Source of the DNA: Flavobacteriaceae bacterium | Lineage (GTDB): Bacteria; Bacteroidota; Bacteroidia; Flavobacteriales; Flavobacteriaceae | DNA length: 16,786 nt | Direction of reading: 5' to 3' | Assembly (NCBI GenBank): GCA_013003145.1 | Contig: JABDLH010000241.1 | Span: 1-16,786, forward strand | In this document: positions 16,150-16,786 of the stretch, piece after piece | How the letters are laid out: every line of letters starts with the position of its first letter | Position numbering within the stretch: the stretch's first letter is position 1 | The notes under the pieces: generated by a model | What the model was told of the DNA's origin: nothing | What the model saw: the letters and a program-made list of their open reading frames with translations, nothing else | The model's database searches: none | Program-made: the position numbers and the translations under genes

Positions 16150-16157
16150 CAAAAATA
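16150..16157 (-). promoter_or_regulatory. -7 promoter element of the sucA-sucB operon
   Basis: The reverse strand reads TATTTTTG, a perfect TAnnTTTG, 38 bp before the sucA ATG. A TTTC 18 bp further upstream may be a degenerate -33 element. This is the only good match in the 167-bp gap, which otherwise holds a TTACCGGTAA palindrome at 16237-16246. Confidence 0.6.
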
Positions 16158-16278
16158 CAACATTTAATACATTCCGAAATATGTGTCTAACTGAATCTTA
16201 ACAAAATCAGGAGGGATTGATATTTTTCGCTTAGAATTACCGGTAAAAAAGGGTTGAGCGGATAATTGCCGCCCGGGA

Positions 16279-16635
16279 TCAGTCGCGCATTTGCGATCGC
16301 AGCCACACTTTTTGCCATTCCCTTTTTAAAATCAGGTAGGTGACTTCACGGGATACTTCTACAGCGTCTGATGCCCTGATCTCTTTTACCGCTTTTTCAG
16401 GGACATCAATAACATACAGTAAATTCAGGTAATCAGCGAATTTCTCCAACAGCAGCACGTAAATCTTTTCATGAATTGCAGTGGCCAAGGCGACAGCATC
16501 CTGGTCCTCACTCAACGGTAAAGAAACATTAGCCCGTTCAAAATCTTTCCGCAACTGGTCCACGGTCTTACCATAAAGACTATGCGAAGCTGCATTCTTG
16601 AGCAATGCGATGGAACGGCTATTAGGTTCACTCAT
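16279..16635 (-). CDS. Uncharacterised 118-residue helical protein
   Basis: I do not recognise a characterised family. The protein is soluble, with no signal peptide and no membrane helix. It is predicted mostly helical, with a charged N-terminal half (KTVDQLRKDFERANVSLPLS), a hydrophobic central helix (AIHEKIYVLLLEKFADYLNL) and a basic-aromatic C-terminus (REVTYLILKREWQKVWLR). No catalytic or metal-binding motif is obvious. Its ATG lies 23 bp after the stop of the amidohydrolase fragment on the same strand, so the two are probably co-transcribed. The codon pattern and clean frame support a real gene. Confidence 0.75.
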   Translation of the reverse strand: MSEPNSRSIALLKNAASHSLYGKTVDQLRKDFERANVSLPLSEDQDAVALATAIHEKIYVLLLEKFADYLNLLYVIDVPEKAVKEIRASDAVEVSREVTYLILKREWQKVWLRSQMRD

Positions 16636-16658
16636 GGTTCAGACAGCGTAATCCGGGT

Positions 16659-16786
16659 TTAATTTTTAATTATCTCCCCATCTTTCATTACGAAAGTGAC
16701 TTCTTTTAGCAGTTCAACATCCTGGAGTGGGTTCCCGTCAACTGCGACAATATCGGCTAAGAAATCTTTTTTCAGCTGCCCTAAGG
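16659..16786 (-). CDS. Metal-dependent amidohydrolase, C-terminal fragment (5' end outside window)
   Basis: The last 41 codons of a gene entering from the right edge. The reverse-strand frame reads LGQLKKDFLADIVAVDGNPL, followed by a stretch ending FVMKDGEIIKN and a TAA stop. The sequence GxLxxDFxADIVAVDGNPLxD followed by VxFVMKDGxI is the beta-sandwich tail of imidazolonepropionase-like amidohydrolases, often secreted dipeptidases or prolidase-like enzymes. The metal-binding residues lie outside the window, so the substrate cannot be judged. Confidence 0.85.
   Translation of the reverse strand, partial: LGQLKKDFLADIVAVDGNPLQDVELLKEVTFVMKDGEIIKN

Noticed and set aside
15699..16190. Long open frame on the + strand across the start of sucA and its promoter
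   Set aside because: It lies antisense to a very well-supported gene, its product resembles nothing I know, and it spans the sucA -7 element.
16251..16278. Hairpin GCGG/CCGC followed by T6 on the reverse strand as terminator of the 118-residue gene
   Set aside because: Only a 4-bp stem, with 7 bases between stem and T-run; too weak to list.
1..16786. CRISPR arrays, insertion sequences, toxin-antitoxin or defence genes
   Set aside because: No regularly spaced repeats, transposase motifs or defence-type domains were seen on either strand.

Overview
The window is ordinary-looking core chromosome of a member of the Bacteroidota, most likely the family Flavobacteriaceae. The evidence is the protein types (a PorT-like outer-membrane barrel, an ExbB/4-TM/ExbD/ExbD cluster, a lipoprotein di-heme peroxidase) and several copies of the Bacteroidota -7 promoter element TAnnTTTG just upstream of genes. 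I see no insertion sequence, phage gene, CRISPR array, integrase or compositionally foreign block.

Layout. Bases 1-1044 hold the 3' part of an RND/MMPL exporter. Next come asnS (asparaginyl-tRNA synthetase, 1144-2577), rpoN (sigma-54, 2623-4080) and a divergent PAP2-like membrane protein (4080-4685) that starts inside the rpoN stop codon. This forward block meets a reverse-strand block at 4680-4685, where the two converging genes end on one shared TTATAA palindrome. The reverse block, in transcription order, runs from a MotA/TolQ/ExbB-type channel (7887-7093) through an uncharacterised four-helix membrane protein and two different ExbD/TolR-like proteins. A strong hairpin terminator follows, and then a PorT-like outer-membrane beta-barrel gene. 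Upstream of it lies tRNA-Ser(GGA) with its own perfect hairpin terminator.

Further on, ansA (type I asparaginase) and a TatD-family hydrolase form a reverse pair. The TatD gene is divergent from a small retropepsin-like protein, and two near-perfect -7 elements sit back to back in the 42 bp between them. A forward lipoprotein di-heme cytochrome c peroxidase (10604-11938) converges, across a bidirectional terminator, on the reverse sucA-sucB operon (E1 and E2 of 2-oxoglutarate dehydrogenase). The window ends in a reverse pair: an uncharacterised 118-residue protein and, upstream of it, the C-terminus of an amidohydrolase.

How they work together. sucA and sucB supply the TCA-cycle step from 2-oxoglutarate to succinyl-CoA; the E3 subunit is not here. 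The ExbB/ExbD cluster is an inner-membrane proton-driven motor, probably powering transport or envelope work, with the four-helix protein as the best candidate for an undescribed accessory subunit. The other genes are housekeeping. No clearly new system is visible. The most interesting points are the motor cluster with its variant channel residue, the back-to-back promoters with a probably leaderless TatD mRNA, the degenerate PAP2 motif set, and the peroxidase lacking the usual axial methionine.
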